Shown here: piece after piece, positions 1 to 8,476 of the stretch | Position numbering within the stretch: position 1 is the first letter of the stretch | Layout: every line of letters begins with the position of its first letter | Source of the DNA: Polaromonas sp. JS666 | GTDB lineage: Bacteria; Pseudomonadota; Gammaproteobacteria; Burkholderiales; Burkholderiaceae_C | Direction: 5' to 3' | Length of the DNA: 64,000 nucleotides | Assembly (NCBI RefSeq): GCF_000013865.1 | Contig: NC_007948.1 | Location: 1,488,001 to 1,552,000 of the forward strand | Made by a program: the position numbers and the translations under genes | The notes under the pieces: model-generated | Seen by the model: the letters and a program-made list of their open reading frames with translations, nothing else | What the model was told of the DNA's origin: nothing | Databases searched by the model: none

Positions 1-199
1 TGTCAACCCGCTGGCGGTGGATCTCGATGCTGCCGCCGTTGTAGCTTTCGAGCCCGTTGATGCAGCGCAGGATGGTGGACTTTCCCGAACCTGAAGGGCC
101 GATGATGCACACCACCTCGCCTTTGGAAACGGTGGCGTTGATGCCTTTGAGAACGTGGTGCGTTCCGTAGGACTTCTGCAAGTCGCGTATTTCAATCAT
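1..199 (-). CDS. polar amino-acid ABC transporter, ATP-binding subunit (partial)
   Basis: Only the first 66 codons are in the window; the gene continues beyond base 1. The protein begins MIEIRDLQKSYG and shows the Walker A loop GPSGSGKST followed by LRCINGLE, which is typical of GlnQ/HisP-type ATPases that energise polar amino-acid uptake at the inner membrane. Its ATG overlaps the stop of the permease gene as ATGA, so the two are translationally coupled in one minus-strand operon. The family call is firm; the substrate is unknown. Confidence 0.9.
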   Translation of the reverse strand, partial: MIEIRDLQKSYGTHHVLKGINATVSKGEVVCIIGPSGSGKSTILRCINGLESYNGGSIEIHRQRVD

Positions 200-846
200 T
201 TTTTGCCCCGCTTCTCAAGATGGCGCACCAGCAGAATCAGCGGCACGCACATGACCAGGTAAATCAGCGCGACCAGCGTGAAAACGGTCGCGTTCTGGAA
301 GGTGGACGTGGCGATCATCTTGCCCTGCAGCGCCAGTTCGGCGACGGTGATGGTCGAGGCCTGCGACGAATCCTTGAGCATCATGATCATGATGTTGCCG
401 TAGGGCGGCAGCACGATCTTGACGGCCTGCGGCAGCACCACGCGGCGCATCATCAGCCCCCAGCTCATGCCCATGGCACGGGCCGCCTCGACCTGGCCAT
501 GGTCCACCGCTTCGATGCCGGCGCGGAAATTCTCGGCCTGGTAGGCCGAATAGGCGATGCCCAGGCCGAGGATGCCGGCCTGCAGCGCCGACAGCGAAAT
601 GCCGACATCAGGCATCACGAAATACAGGAAAAACAAGATCACGATGATCGGGATACCGCGCAGCAGGTTGATGACGGCGGCACTTGCATTGGCCAGCAGC
701 GGGATGCCCGACACGCGCATGACGGCCCACACCAGGCCCAGCATGGTGGACAGCAGCAAGGAGCCCAGCGTCACGAGGATGGTGAGCCAGGCCCCCTGGA
801 GCAGGATGGGCATGAACTCCCGTGCATGGTGCAGAAACTGGATCAT
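196..846 (-). CDS. polar amino-acid ABC transporter permease (HisM/GlnP type)
   Basis: This is a 216-aa inner-membrane protein with about five hydrophobic segments. The cytoplasmic EAA loop that docks on the ATPase is visible near residues 120-145 (EAARAMGMS, then VVLPQA), which is the signature of the HisM/GlnP family. It lies between the binding protein (45 nt upstream) and the ATPase (ATGA overlap). It would form the translocation channel of an amino-acid or related solute importer. Length is normal for the family. Confidence 0.92.
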   Translation of the reverse strand: MIQFLHHAREFMPILLQGAWLTILVTLGSLLLSTMLGLVWAVMRVSGIPLLANASAAVINLLRGIPIIVILFFLYFVMPDVGISLSALQAGILGLGIAYSAYQAENFRAGIEAVDHGQVEAARAMGMSWGLMMRRVVLPQAVKIVLPPYGNIMIMMLKDSSQASTITVAELALQGKMIATSTFQNATVFTLVALIYLVMCVPLILLVRHLEKRGKK

Positions 847-891
847 GGGTATTCGTTTTTCAGTAGATTGCTGAGTGGGTCGGGGTCAGGC

Positions 892-1644
892 TCACAGGCC
901 CCACTTTTTCAGGATGGCGTCAATGGTGCCGTTGGCCTTGAGCTTGGTCACGGCGACATTCACCTTGCCCATCAGCTCGGTGTCGCCTTTTCGGGTGGCC
1001 ATGCCGATGCTGTTGACCATGGTCGGCTTGAAGCTGGTGACCATGCGCAGGTTGGGAAACTGTCCCTTGGCCACGGCGAAGGCGGCAATCGGGTAGTCCA
1101 GCACGCCCGCGTCGATGCGCCCGGCGTTGGCGTCGCGCATCAGGTCGGGCGTGGTTTCGTAGAGCTTGACCTCTGAAAACATCCCGCTCTTTTGCAACGG
1201 TTCCACGAAGGCCGTGCCGACCTGCACCCCGACCCGCTTGCCTTTCATGTCGGCGAAGCTCTGGTAGGCGACCGTGTCCTGCTTCAACACAACCACGCCT
1301 TCGCCGTAGCTGTAGATCGGCAGCGAAAAGTCCACGACTTCCTGGCGCGTCGGCGTGATGAACATCGCCGCCGAGATCAAATCGATGCGCTTGGAAGTCA
1401 GCGAGGAGATCAGCGCCGAGAACTGCATGGGTTCGATCTGTACCCCGAAGCCCGATTCCTTGGCCACCGCATTGACGATGTCGACCATCACGCCGTCAAT
1501 GGTGTTGGTCTTGGTGTCCAGGAAAGTGAAAGGGCTGCCGGTCGGCGTGGATCCGACCTTCAGCACCGTCTGCGCCGAAGCCGGGCCTGACAGCGATAGT
1601 GCAAAGGTGACGGCAAGAGAAGTTGCAAGCGTTGCGAATTTCAT
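892..1644 (-). CDS. amino-acid ABC transporter periplasmic binding protein
   Basis: The protein has 250 aa and starts at the ATG at 1644, which gives a clean signal peptide (MKFATLATSLAV to ASA-Q, cleavage near residue 25). Longer in-frame starts add a low-complexity stretch with no signal sequence. The mature part is an SBP_bac_3 domain: GSTPTGSPFTF at the start, GVMVDIVNAVAKESG, then AAMFITPTRQEVVDFS, which is the usual motif for binding of the amino-acid carboxylate. It is the first gene of the transporter set, followed by permease and ATPase, and is preceded by an XRE-cupin regulator on the same strand. Confidence 0.92.
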   Translation of the reverse strand: MKFATLATSLAVTFALSLSGPASAQTVLKVGSTPTGSPFTFLDTKTNTIDGVMVDIVNAVAKESGFGVQIEPMQFSALISSLTSKRIDLISAAMFITPTRQEVVDFSLPIYSYGEGVVVLKQDTVAYQSFADMKGKRVGVQVGTAFVEPLQKSGMFSEVKLYETTPDLMRDANAGRIDAGVLDYPIAAFAVAKGQFPNLRMVTSFKPTMVNSIGMATRKGDTELMGKVNVAVTKLKANGTIDAILKKWGL

Positions 1645-1772
1645 GGTGAGTTTCCGTTCTGTAATGTCAAAAAAATCCATGCCGCGGTTGCGATGGGCCA
1701 GCCCTGGCGGCATTTTTCCGGGTGGCCGTGGGAGAAATGGGTCGATGGGGTCGATGGGATCAATGCGGCCAG

Positions 1773-2456
1773 CTACCTGAGCGTGCCGGTGATGGCCCAA
1801 AGCACCGTCGTGATCGACGGGCCGGGATTGCGCCAGCGGCGCGGTGTGACACCGTCGTAGCAAAAGCTGTCGCCGGCCTGCAGCCGGTAAAGACGGTCCT
1901 GGATGAACAGTTCGAGCTGGCCTTCGACCACATAGCCCACCTGTTCGCCTTTATGGGTAAAAAACAGCGCATCGCCCGTGGAGCCCTTGGGGTCGATGAC
2001 GGCCCGGTACAGCTCGACGCCGCCGGTCGACGCCGGTGGCGTTAGTTTCTCTTTATGGATGCCCTTGTCGCCCAGGTCGATGCGCTGATGCTTGCCGGCG
2101 CGCACCACAGAGCGCTCCGACGCGCCTTCGTTCTGGTCGTGCTGCGTGTTCCTGATCAACGTTTCCAGTGGTAATTGCAGCTCGTTCGACAGGGCAGCAA
2201 GCGTTCGGAGTGAAATGGAACGTAACCCGCGTTCAATCTGGCTGAGCAGGCTGACAGAGATGCCGCAACCCAGCGCAACCTGTTGCAATGGGAGTCCGAG
2301 CGCTTTTCGGCGATGGCGCACTTGCTCTCCCAGCCAAAGGTCGATCACGGAGTTGATGCGCTGCGCGGAAGGTGTGGGCGCGGTCTTCCATGAGTTGGTT
2401 CGCTCGGCTGCGGCGTCGGCAGATGAGGATGGATGGGGATTCGTGTCTGGCGGCAT
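1773..2456 (-). CDS. XRE-family regulator with C-terminal cupin domain
   Basis: The 227-aa protein has an N-terminal helix-turn-helix of the XRE type (about residues 48-102, including VALGCGISVSLLSQIERG) and a C-terminal cupin_2 domain (about 150-220, with GEQVGYVVEGQLELF and AGDSFCYDG). Regulators of this architecture commonly control neighbouring uptake or catabolic genes, with the cupin as ligand sensor. It lies 128 bp upstream of the amino-acid binding-protein gene on the same strand, so it probably regulates that operon and itself. A perfect 19-bp palindrome lies 20 bp before its start codon. Confidence 0.88.
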   Translation of the reverse strand: MPPDTNPHPSSSADAAAERTNSWKTAPTPSAQRINSVIDLWLGEQVRHRRKALGLPLQQVALGCGISVSLLSQIERGLRSISLRTLAALSNELQLPLETLIRNTQHDQNEGASERSVVRAGKHQRIDLGDKGIHKEKLTPPASTGGVELYRAVIDPKGSTGDALFFTHKGEQVGYVVEGQLELFIQDRLYRLQAGDSFCYDGVTPRRWRNPGPSITTVLWAITGTLR

Positions 2457-2475
2457 GAATTGTTAAATTTCTATT

Positions 2476-2494
2476 TTTGTGTAAATTACACAAA
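2476..2494. promoter_or_regulatory. candidate operator: 19-bp perfect palindrome
   Basis: The arms TTTGTGTAA and TTACACAAA are exact inverted repeats around a single central A. The site lies in an AT-rich stretch 20-38 bp upstream of the XRE-cupin start codon, where an autoregulatory operator is expected. The symmetry is seen directly; assignment to this regulator is inference. Confidence 0.55.
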
Positions 2495-3036
2495 GCAATT
2501 GCCGGGCCAGTTTAGCCAGGAGAGGTTTAATTCATATCAGGTTGAACCCTAGAACAAAATCTGCCCATCCTTATTTCCTCTCCTTGTTACCCTCCGAGAG
2601 AATTCTCAAGGGTTGGCCTTTTTCCCGGATGAGTTCCTGGTGCGAAGGCAGTGGGGGCTGAGGGCAAGCTTTCACGCACGTTGCTGGTGCAATGCGCGCG
2701 ATGCATGCACTCTGTAGGGGGCCGTCAGGGTGCACCAGAAAGAGATCACCAAGAGATCACCAACGAAGATTCGGAAGGACGGCAGGCAGCGAACTGGAAG
2801 ATCGCATCGCAACCTTGCAACTCGGGCGCTGAGTGGTTTTGTAGGCGGTCCATCGCCTGCGGGGTCGACCAGCTACACAGCCATCATGCCGCCAGAAGAT
2901 TCCTGATGATCATCGGTCTCAGCCGGATGCGGCGTCTGGTTTGCGGGGGGCCTCTGTTCAAGTTGTTCGAACCTGAAACGCCGTGAATCCTGAATCCGGC
3001 TACCTGTTGCGCCCGCCGTTCTTCTTCGTTCCAGTT
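2495..3036. other. intergenic region without a recognisable gene
   Basis: About 540 bp between the XRE regulator and the C45 amidohydrolase. The longest open frame (plus strand, 2651-2986) codes for a cysteine- and arginine-rich 111-aa product that resembles no family I know and has no convincing ribosome binding site, so I do not call it. An 11-bp unit AAGAGATCACC is tandemly duplicated at 2740-2761. No RNA gene or mobile-element end was seen. Confidence 0.5.
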
Positions 3037-4170
3037 CTATGACTCGAAGACCTTGGGCTCTTCGGTCAGGCTGTAGCGCGTGAAAACACGGTTAAGGGCC
3101 GGCAGGGGGACCACATCCATTTCCCTGACTGCCGGCTCCATGATGACCATGGCAACCGTTGCCGAGAGGTTTTCATTGCTGCCAGGCCGCGGTGGGCGGC
3201 AAACAGCGTAGGGAGCGCCAAAGTTGTCGAAAAATGCATCTTTCAAATCCTGGCGGCCAAGCTTCTCTTTTTTATTCAGCAACTTGCGCACACGCCAGTC
3301 CCGGTAGTGGCTGTCCGGTGAATTCGACAAGCCCTTGTCGACCAATTTGCTTAAGGCGACCGGGCTCATCCAGTGATTGGCATGGACGATCAGGTTGTCG
3401 GGGCCGGGATAAATAGGAAACGCCTCATTGGTGGTGCATTCAAAATCGATGCCGAAGCCCTGCGCCATGCCCAGCATGATGTTGTTCGAGCAGGATTTCG
3501 GCGTGGTGGCCACCGCTTTCATCGCCAGTGAAAAAATTTCCTGCTCCAGCACTTTCCGGCGAATCAGTGAAAGCGGAACGCCCAGTTGCTGGAAGTCACG
3601 ATCCGACTCCAGGTAGTTGGCCGTGATGGAAACGCCTGCGCTGTTGAAGCCGCTGCGGGCAAGGCCGCCGGCCTCCACAAAGGTCAAAAAGTCAGGCCCG
3701 TTGTCGTTACGCACGCGCAGCACGATGGATGTCTCCACACACTCGGCGCGCCAATCCCAGTTTTGCCCATGAAGCAGGTTCCCGCTTGCTGAGCGCTCGG
3801 GCAGTATCAATGCACCGGTGCAGCCGTCGCCAGGCTCCAGGTCAGCCTGCTTGACCTTTTCGGCCCGCGCCTTGGCGAGCACTTCGGTGCGGGCATTGAT
3901 CATCACAATGTCCTGGAAGTCGACGCCGGCCCCTTTCGCAATGCCGCGCATCTCGTCCAGGTAATGAGGGGCGAAGCCTTCTATCTCCTTTGCAAAATAT
4001 GCAATCAACTGCGAGCGGGCGCTATCGCTGTAGCCAAGGTCTATCAGGGTCTGGCCATAAAGACGTGCACTGGCACGCACGCGGTCAGCGGCCTGCTGCC
4101 CGTATTGCAGCCCGCGTGCATGGGGCGCACCCGAAACTGACACAAAAGGAAATTGCTGTAGGGTAGTCAT
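3037..4170 (-). CDS. C45-family acyltransferase/amidohydrolase (penicillin acyltransferase-like)
   Basis: The 377-aa protein (ATG at 4170; a TTG six bases upstream is also possible) resembles acyl-CoA:6-aminopenicillanic acid acyltransferase, peptidase family C45. These N-terminal-nucleophile hydrolases are made as precursors and cut themselves before a cysteine that becomes the catalytic residue. The GDGCTG motif puts that residue at Cys117, followed by LLHGQNWDW, another family hallmark. It is the last gene of a minus-strand run with a dipeptide-type importer, suggesting cytoplasmic cleavage of an imported N-acyl amino acid, acyl peptide or beta-lactam-like compound. The substrate is inference. 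Confidence 0.85.
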   Translation of the reverse strand: MTTLQQFPFVSVSGAPHARGLQYGQQAADRVRASARLYGQTLIDLGYSDSARSQLIAYFAKEIEGFAPHYLDEMRGIAKGAGVDFQDIVMINARTEVLAKARAEKVKQADLEPGDGCTGALILPERSASGNLLHGQNWDWRAECVETSIVLRVRNDNGPDFLTFVEAGGLARSGFNSAGVSITANYLESDRDFQQLGVPLSLIRRKVLEQEIFSLAMKAVATTPKSCSNNIMLGMAQGFGIDFECTTNEAFPIYPGPDNLIVHANHWMSPVALSKLVDKGLSNSPDSHYRDWRVRKLLNKKEKLGRQDLKDAFFDNFGAPYAVCRPPRPGSNENLSATVAMVIMEPAVREMDVVPLPALNRVFTRYSLTEEPKVFES

Positions 4171-4201
4171 GTGCAAAGCTTGTGAGATGGGAGACCTGCT
4201 C

Positions 4202-4298
4202 GCCCGTTGCCCGTTGCCCGTTCATGCCACGCGAACGGCAGGCAGTCTGGCTATACAGGAAAGCAGGGGAGGCAGGAGAAGCAGGAGAAGCTGGAGAA
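4202..4298. repeat. two short tandem repeats in an intergenic spacer
   Basis: Between the C45 gene and the binding-protein gene there are three exact copies of GCCCGTT (4202-4222) and four copies of a 9-bp purine-rich unit, GCAGGAGAA with small changes (4263-4298). They lie in the 215-bp spacer, and no role can be read from them. Such simple repeats can vary in copy number between strains. Confidence 0.6.
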
Positions 4299-4385
4299 AA
4301 CCGTCCGGAAGGGCGCGGTCACCGATTTCGACAGCGCCGCGACCCGAAGGCGCCCCGGCCGGGACGCTGCTCTCTCTGCTCTTTA

Positions 4386-5939
4386 CTATTTACTGATCCG
4401 GGTATTCCAGAGGAGCGGCTTGCCTTCCCATACTGAAAATCCGGTGACCCGTTTACGCACCGCCCATGAATCGGTAACGTTGTACAGAACAACGAGCGGC
4501 GTTTTGGCCATCATCATGGTGTGCAACTGGTCGAACAGGACCTGGCGTTTTTTCGGATCGGCTTCGGTGAAGCTCTGGTCGATCAGTTTTTGCGCGGCCG
4601 GGTCATCCCATACCTTGCGCGGCTGCTTTTCCTTCTTGCCGGAGAACTGCTCATAGCTCAGGGCCGGGTCCAGGCGCGAGGAATAGGTGAAGGAACTCAT
4701 CTGGTAGTTGCCGCTGTTGTAGCGGTCCAGCTGCGTCGCCCATTCGAGCACCTCGATCTGCGCATTGATGCCAACGGCCTGCATCATGGCCTGGCTCATC
4801 ACGGCGACAGAAAAGCTCGGCACGTGGGCGCGCTTGTTGGCTTGAATCACGATGGGCTGGCCCTTGTAGCCGGCTTCGCGCAACAGCTGCCTGGCCTTGG
4901 CGGGGTCGTAGCGGTAGCCTTTTTTCTGGGCCGCGGTGTAGTAAGCCGAGGTGTCCTGGATGGCCGAGTTGTTGACGCGGGCCAGGCCTTCGGACGAGGC
5001 CGCGACGATCTGGTTCATGTCCAGCGACAGCGCGATCGCCTGGCGGATTTTTTCGTCTTTTAGCAGCGGGTCGTTGGTCTGCATCAGCAGCGTGTTCTTG
5101 CCCGCATCGACTGCGGCGACCACGCTGAGATTTTTGTTGCCCTTGAGCTCCTGCACATCGGACGAGGTGATCTGGCCCGCGTCGATGGCGCCGGACTGCA
5201 GGCCGGCCTTGGAGGTCGACATGTCGGGCACGGTCAGGAACTTGACCTGTTCGACCAGCGGCTTCTTGAGGCCGAGGTAGCCGTCGGGCTTGGTGCCGGG
5301 GGGCGACTGGTAGTCGGCAAACGCGCTCAGGGTCACATACTCGCCGCGCTTCCACTCCTCGAACTTGAAGGGGCCGGTGCCGATGGGTTTGTCCCAGCTG
5401 CCATCTTCCTTGACGGATTTCTTGTTCAGGATGGCCGTCATGCCGCAATCGGTACGCGCCAGGTTGTCGAGGAAGACCGCCGAGGGGCGGTCCAGCTGCA
5501 TCACCACGGTCTGAGCGTCGGGCGCCGTCACCGACGTCACCTTGATGCCGGAGCGGCCGTCGAATTCGCTGAGGCAGCGCCAGTCGGTTTTGGGGTCGGT
5601 GTAGCGCTTCCAGCTCCACAGCACGTCGGCCGAGGTCATGGGCTCGCCGTTGTGGAACTTGACGTTGGTGCGCAGCTTGAAAATGTAGGTCAGGCCGTCG
5701 GGGCTGTTGACAATCGAGCGCGCCAGCAGCGGGCCGACGGTGCCGTTCTCGTGGTAGCCGACCAGGCCTTCGACGATGTTGAGCACCACGCCGTCGGTGG
5801 TGTTGTCGCGGTTCACGCCGGGATTGGTCGAGCGGATGTCGGCCGGCTGCGCGACCACGATTTGCGCCGTCTGGGCCTGGGCCGCGGTACAGGCCGCCAG
5901 CACGGCGGTGCTCAGAAATTTCAATCGCATCGAAAGCAT
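4386..5939 (-). CDS. peptide-type ABC transporter periplasmic binding protein (SBP_bac_5)
   Basis: The 517-aa protein starts at 5939, where AAGGAG sits six bases before the ATG. A signal peptide runs to about AAQAQTA (residue 25). The rest is a class C binding protein of the DppA/OppA family: early NPGVNRDNTTDGVV, the LTYIFKLRTNVKFHNGEPMT-like motif (typically LR.GVKFHDG), then GTGPFKFEEWKRGE. It follows the DppD/F-type ATPase gene by 51 bp in the same operon. It should deliver a di- or oligopeptide, or another medium-sized amphipathic solute, to the permeases encoded upstream. Confidence 0.92.
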   Translation of the reverse strand: MLSMRLKFLSTAVLAACTAAQAQTAQIVVAQPADIRSTNPGVNRDNTTDGVVLNIVEGLVGYHENGTVGPLLARSIVNSPDGLTYIFKLRTNVKFHNGEPMTSADVLWSWKRYTDPKTDWRCLSEFDGRSGIKVTSVTAPDAQTVVMQLDRPSAVFLDNLARTDCGMTAILNKKSVKEDGSWDKPIGTGPFKFEEWKRGEYVTLSAFADYQSPPGTKPDGYLGLKKPLVEQVKFLTVPDMSTSKAGLQSGAIDAGQITSSDVQELKGNKNLSVVAAVDAGKNTLLMQTNDPLLKDEKIRQAIALSLDMNQIVAASSEGLARVNNSAIQDTSAYYTAAQKKGYRYDPAKARQLLREAGYKGQPIVIQANKRAHVPSFSVAVMSQAMMQAVGINAQIEVLEWATQLDRYNSGNYQMSSFTYSSRLDPALSYEQFSGKKEKQPRKVWDDPAAQKLIDQSFTEADPKKRQVLFDQLHTMMMAKTPLVVLYNVTDSWAVRKRVTGFSVWEGKPLLWNTRISK

Positions 5940-5990
5940 GGGAAGCTCCTTAAGAATCGGAAATCGAACGGAAAGAGGTTAAACAGGGGG

Positions 5991-7658
5991 TTACATGGCA
6001 GGTTGCAGGGCGCCCGCTGGCGCATCGGCTTCGTCAAAACGCCACTTGAGCTGCATGCCGCCCTGGCCGGTGGGCGTCAGCGCGGGAATCGCCGAGAGCA
6101 GCTTGCGCGTGTAGGCATGCTGCGGACGGTCGAAAACCTCGTCGCGGTTGCCTTGCTCGATGATGCGGCCGGCCTGCATCACGATCACGCGGTCGGCCAC
6201 CTGCTCGACCACGCCGAGGTCGTGGCTGATGAAGAGGCAGGCAAAGCCGTGCCGCTCCTGCAGCTCGGCCAGCAGCGCCAACACCTGGGCGCGCACGGTG
6301 ACGTCCAGCGCGGACACCGGCTCGTCGGCGATCACAAAGGCCGGCTCGCGTATCAGCGCCCGGGCAATCGCCACGCGCTGGCGCTGGCCGCCGGAGAGTT
6401 CATGCGCATAGCGCGCCGCATGCCGCGGCTCCAGCCCGACTTCGTCGAGCATCTTGGCAACACGCGATTGCCGCTCGGTCGAGGAGAGTCCAGGCACCAG
6501 CCGCAGCCCTTCACCGACCAGCTGGCCTATGCTCATGCGCGGGTTTAGTGACGAATACGGGTCCTGGAACACCATCTGGCAATTGAGCCGGTAGTCCAGC
6601 CAGCCCGCGTCGCTGCGCGCAATCGAACGCCCGCGAAAACGGATATCGCCCTCGGTCGGCTTGATCAGGCCGGCAATCGCGCGGCCCAGGGTGGTCTTGC
6701 CCGAACCGGAGCCGCCCACCACCGCGACGATCTCGCGCGGGCGCACCACCAGGTCAATGCCGTGCAGCACGCGCTTGGCCGTGGACTTGGCGAACAGCCG
6801 GCGCTTGCCTGGGTAGTCGAATACGAGATTGCGCACTTCGATGACGGGCTGGTCGTCGGCAATTGTGCGCGCCGCCTGCCGGCGCGGGATGGCCTCCAGC
6901 AGCTTGCGGGTGTAGGCCTGCGACGGGCCGGCCAGCAAGGCCGCCGTGTCGCCGGCCTCGACGACTTCGCCTTGCTGCATGACGATCATGCGCTGCGTGT
7001 AGCGCGCGACCATGGGCAGGTCGTGGCTGATCAGCAGCACGGCCGTGTTGTGCTCGCGCGTGAGCCCGACCATGAGTTCGAGCACGTCGCGCTGCACCAG
7101 CGCGTCCAGCGCCGTGGTCGGCTCGTCGGCGATCAGCAGCGCGGGCTCGAGCAGCATGACTGAGGCCAGCATCATGCGCTGACGCATGCCGCCCGAGAAT
7201 TCATGCGGCCAGGCGGCCAGCGCGGCCTGCGGGTCGGTGATGCCGACGCGCGCCAGCATCGCCAGCGCCATCTCGCGGCGCGCGGCCGGTGTGAGCTGGG
7301 GTCGGTGCAGGGCCAGGCCTTCGTCGAGCTGCCGGCCTATGGTCATGGAGGGGTTGAGCGAGGTCATGGGCTCCTGGAACACCATGCCGATGCGCGCGCC
7401 GCGCAGCGCGCGCAAACGCGCGTCGCCGGCCGCCGCCATGTCTTCGCCCTCGAACAGGATGTGGCCCGCGCTGCGCACCAGCGGCGGCGGCGTGAGGCCC
7501 ATGATGGCCCGTGCGGCCTGGGTCTTGCCGCTGCCGGATTCGCCGACGATGCCGACGATTTCGCCGGGCGCGACCGTGAACGAGACATTGCGCACGATTT
7601 CGCGGCCGCCCTTGCCGATTGATAGGCTCAGGCCGGAGACATCCACCAGATGCGTCAT
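5991..7658 (-). CDS. dipeptide-type ABC transporter, fused double ATPase (DppD-DppF)
   Basis: Starting at the ATG at 7658 (ATGA overlap with the permease stop) the protein has 555 aa and two complete ABC modules. The first has Walker A GESGSGKT and signature FSGGMRQR. The second has Walker A GGSGSGKT and signature LSGGQRQR. Each ends in the oligopeptide-specific C-terminal region (TRKLLEAIP and TRKLLSAIP). This single-chain form replaces the separate DppD and DppF of E. coli. The open frame extends 200 codons upstream, but that part only shadows the permease gene. Confidence 0.93.
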   Translation of the reverse strand: MTHLVDVSGLSLSIGKGGREIVRNVSFTVAPGEIVGIVGESGSGKTQAARAIMGLTPPPLVRSAGHILFEGEDMAAAGDARLRALRGARIGMVFQEPMTSLNPSMTIGRQLDEGLALHRPQLTPAARREMALAMLARVGITDPQAALAAWPHEFSGGMRQRMMLASVMLLEPALLIADEPTTALDALVQRDVLELMVGLTREHNTAVLLISHDLPMVARYTQRMIVMQQGEVVEAGDTAALLAGPSQAYTRKLLEAIPRRQAARTIADDQPVIEVRNLVFDYPGKRRLFAKSTAKRVLHGIDLVVRPREIVAVVGGSGSGKTTLGRAIAGLIKPTEGDIRFRGRSIARSDAGWLDYRLNCQMVFQDPYSSLNPRMSIGQLVGEGLRLVPGLSSTERQSRVAKMLDEVGLEPRHAARYAHELSGGQRQRVAIARALIREPAFVIADEPVSALDVTVRAQVLALLAELQERHGFACLFISHDLGVVEQVADRVIVMQAGRIIEQGNRDEVFDRPQHAYTRKLLSAIPALTPTGQGGMQLKWRFDEADAPAGALQPAM

Positions 7659-8476
7659 TCGATACCCCTCATGCGCGGGTCCAGCAGGTCGCGCACCGCG
7701 TCGCCCAGGAAGTTGATGCCCAGCAAGGTCAGCGCGATGCACAGGCCCGGGAAGATGGAAAGGTAAGTGGCCTGCGCCATGAAGGGCCGGGCCGCGGCCA
7801 GCATGTTGCCCCAGGTCGGCGCCGGCGGGGGTACGCCCAGGCCCAGGAAGGACAGCGAGCTTTCCGCGAGGATGACCCAACCGAACATCGAGGTTGCGAG
7901 CACCGTCAGCGGCGCCACGCAGTTGGGCAGCACGTGGCGGAACATGGTGTAAAGCTCGGAATTGCCGAGCACGCGCGAAGATTCGATGAATTCCTTTTCG
8001 CGCAGCGACATCACCGTGCCGCGCACGATGCGCGTGACCGACGGCGTGTAGGCCAGGCCCAGCGCCAGGATGATGCCGTACTTGTTGGCGCCGAAGACCG
8101 CCAGCAGCGCCAGCGCCAGCAGCAGGCCCGGAAAGGCCAGCAGGGCGTTGATGAAGGCCATGACGATGCGGTCGGTCCAGCCGCGCACAAAGCCGGTCAG
8201 CACGCCGATGGCGGTGCCGATGGTGATGGAGAACAGCACGGTCAGGAAGCTGATCCACACGCTGTTGGAGGCGCCAGCCATCAGGCGCGAGAGCTCGTCG
8301 CGGCCGAACTCGTCGGTGCCGAACAGGTAGGTGGCGCTGGGCGGCTTCAGGCGCGCCATGAAGTTGATCTTGAGCGGCTCGTGCGGCGTCCAGAAGAAGG
8401 CCAGGATGGCCGCAGCGAGGATGGTCCCCACGATGGCGAGGCCTATCAGGGCCTGCGGGCTTAAAAACTTTTTCAT
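7655..8476 (-). CDS. dipeptide-type ABC transporter permease (DppC-like)
   Basis: The 273-aa protein starts at the ATG at 8476, which overlaps the stop of the upstream permease as ATGA; an earlier in-frame ATG at 8512 lies inside that gene. It begins MKKFLSPQALIGLA and has the DppC features FGTDEFGRDELSR after the first membrane helix and the EAA-like loop EFIESSRVLGNSE. It pairs with the DppB-like protein to form the membrane channel. Confidence 0.92.
   Translation of the reverse strand: MKKFLSPQALIGLAIVGTILAAAILAFFWTPHEPLKINFMARLKPPSATYLFGTDEFGRDELSRLMAGASNSVWISFLTVLFSITIGTAIGVLTGFVRGWTDRIVMAFINALLAFPGLLLALALLAVFGANKYGIILALGLAYTPSVTRIVRGTVMSLREKEFIESSRVLGNSELYTMFRHVLPNCVAPLTVLATSMFGWVILAESSLSFLGLGVPPPAPTWGNMLAAARPFMAQATYLSIFPGLCIALTLLGINFLGDAVRDLLDPRMRGIE

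Noticed and set aside
1700..1730. GCCAG-CC-CTGGC hairpin followed by T residues near 1700 as a terminator
   Set aside because: It reads as a terminator only on the plus strand, where no gene precedes it.
2651..2986. Open frame of 111 aa on the plus strand in an intergenic region
   Set aside because: The product is rich in Cys and Arg, matches no family I know, has no good ribosome binding site and looks like chance in GC-rich DNA.
7659..8258. Upstream 200 codons of the double-ATPase frame
   Set aside because: They are the shadow of the DppC-like permease gene in another frame; the ATGA overlap at 7655-7658 marks the true start.
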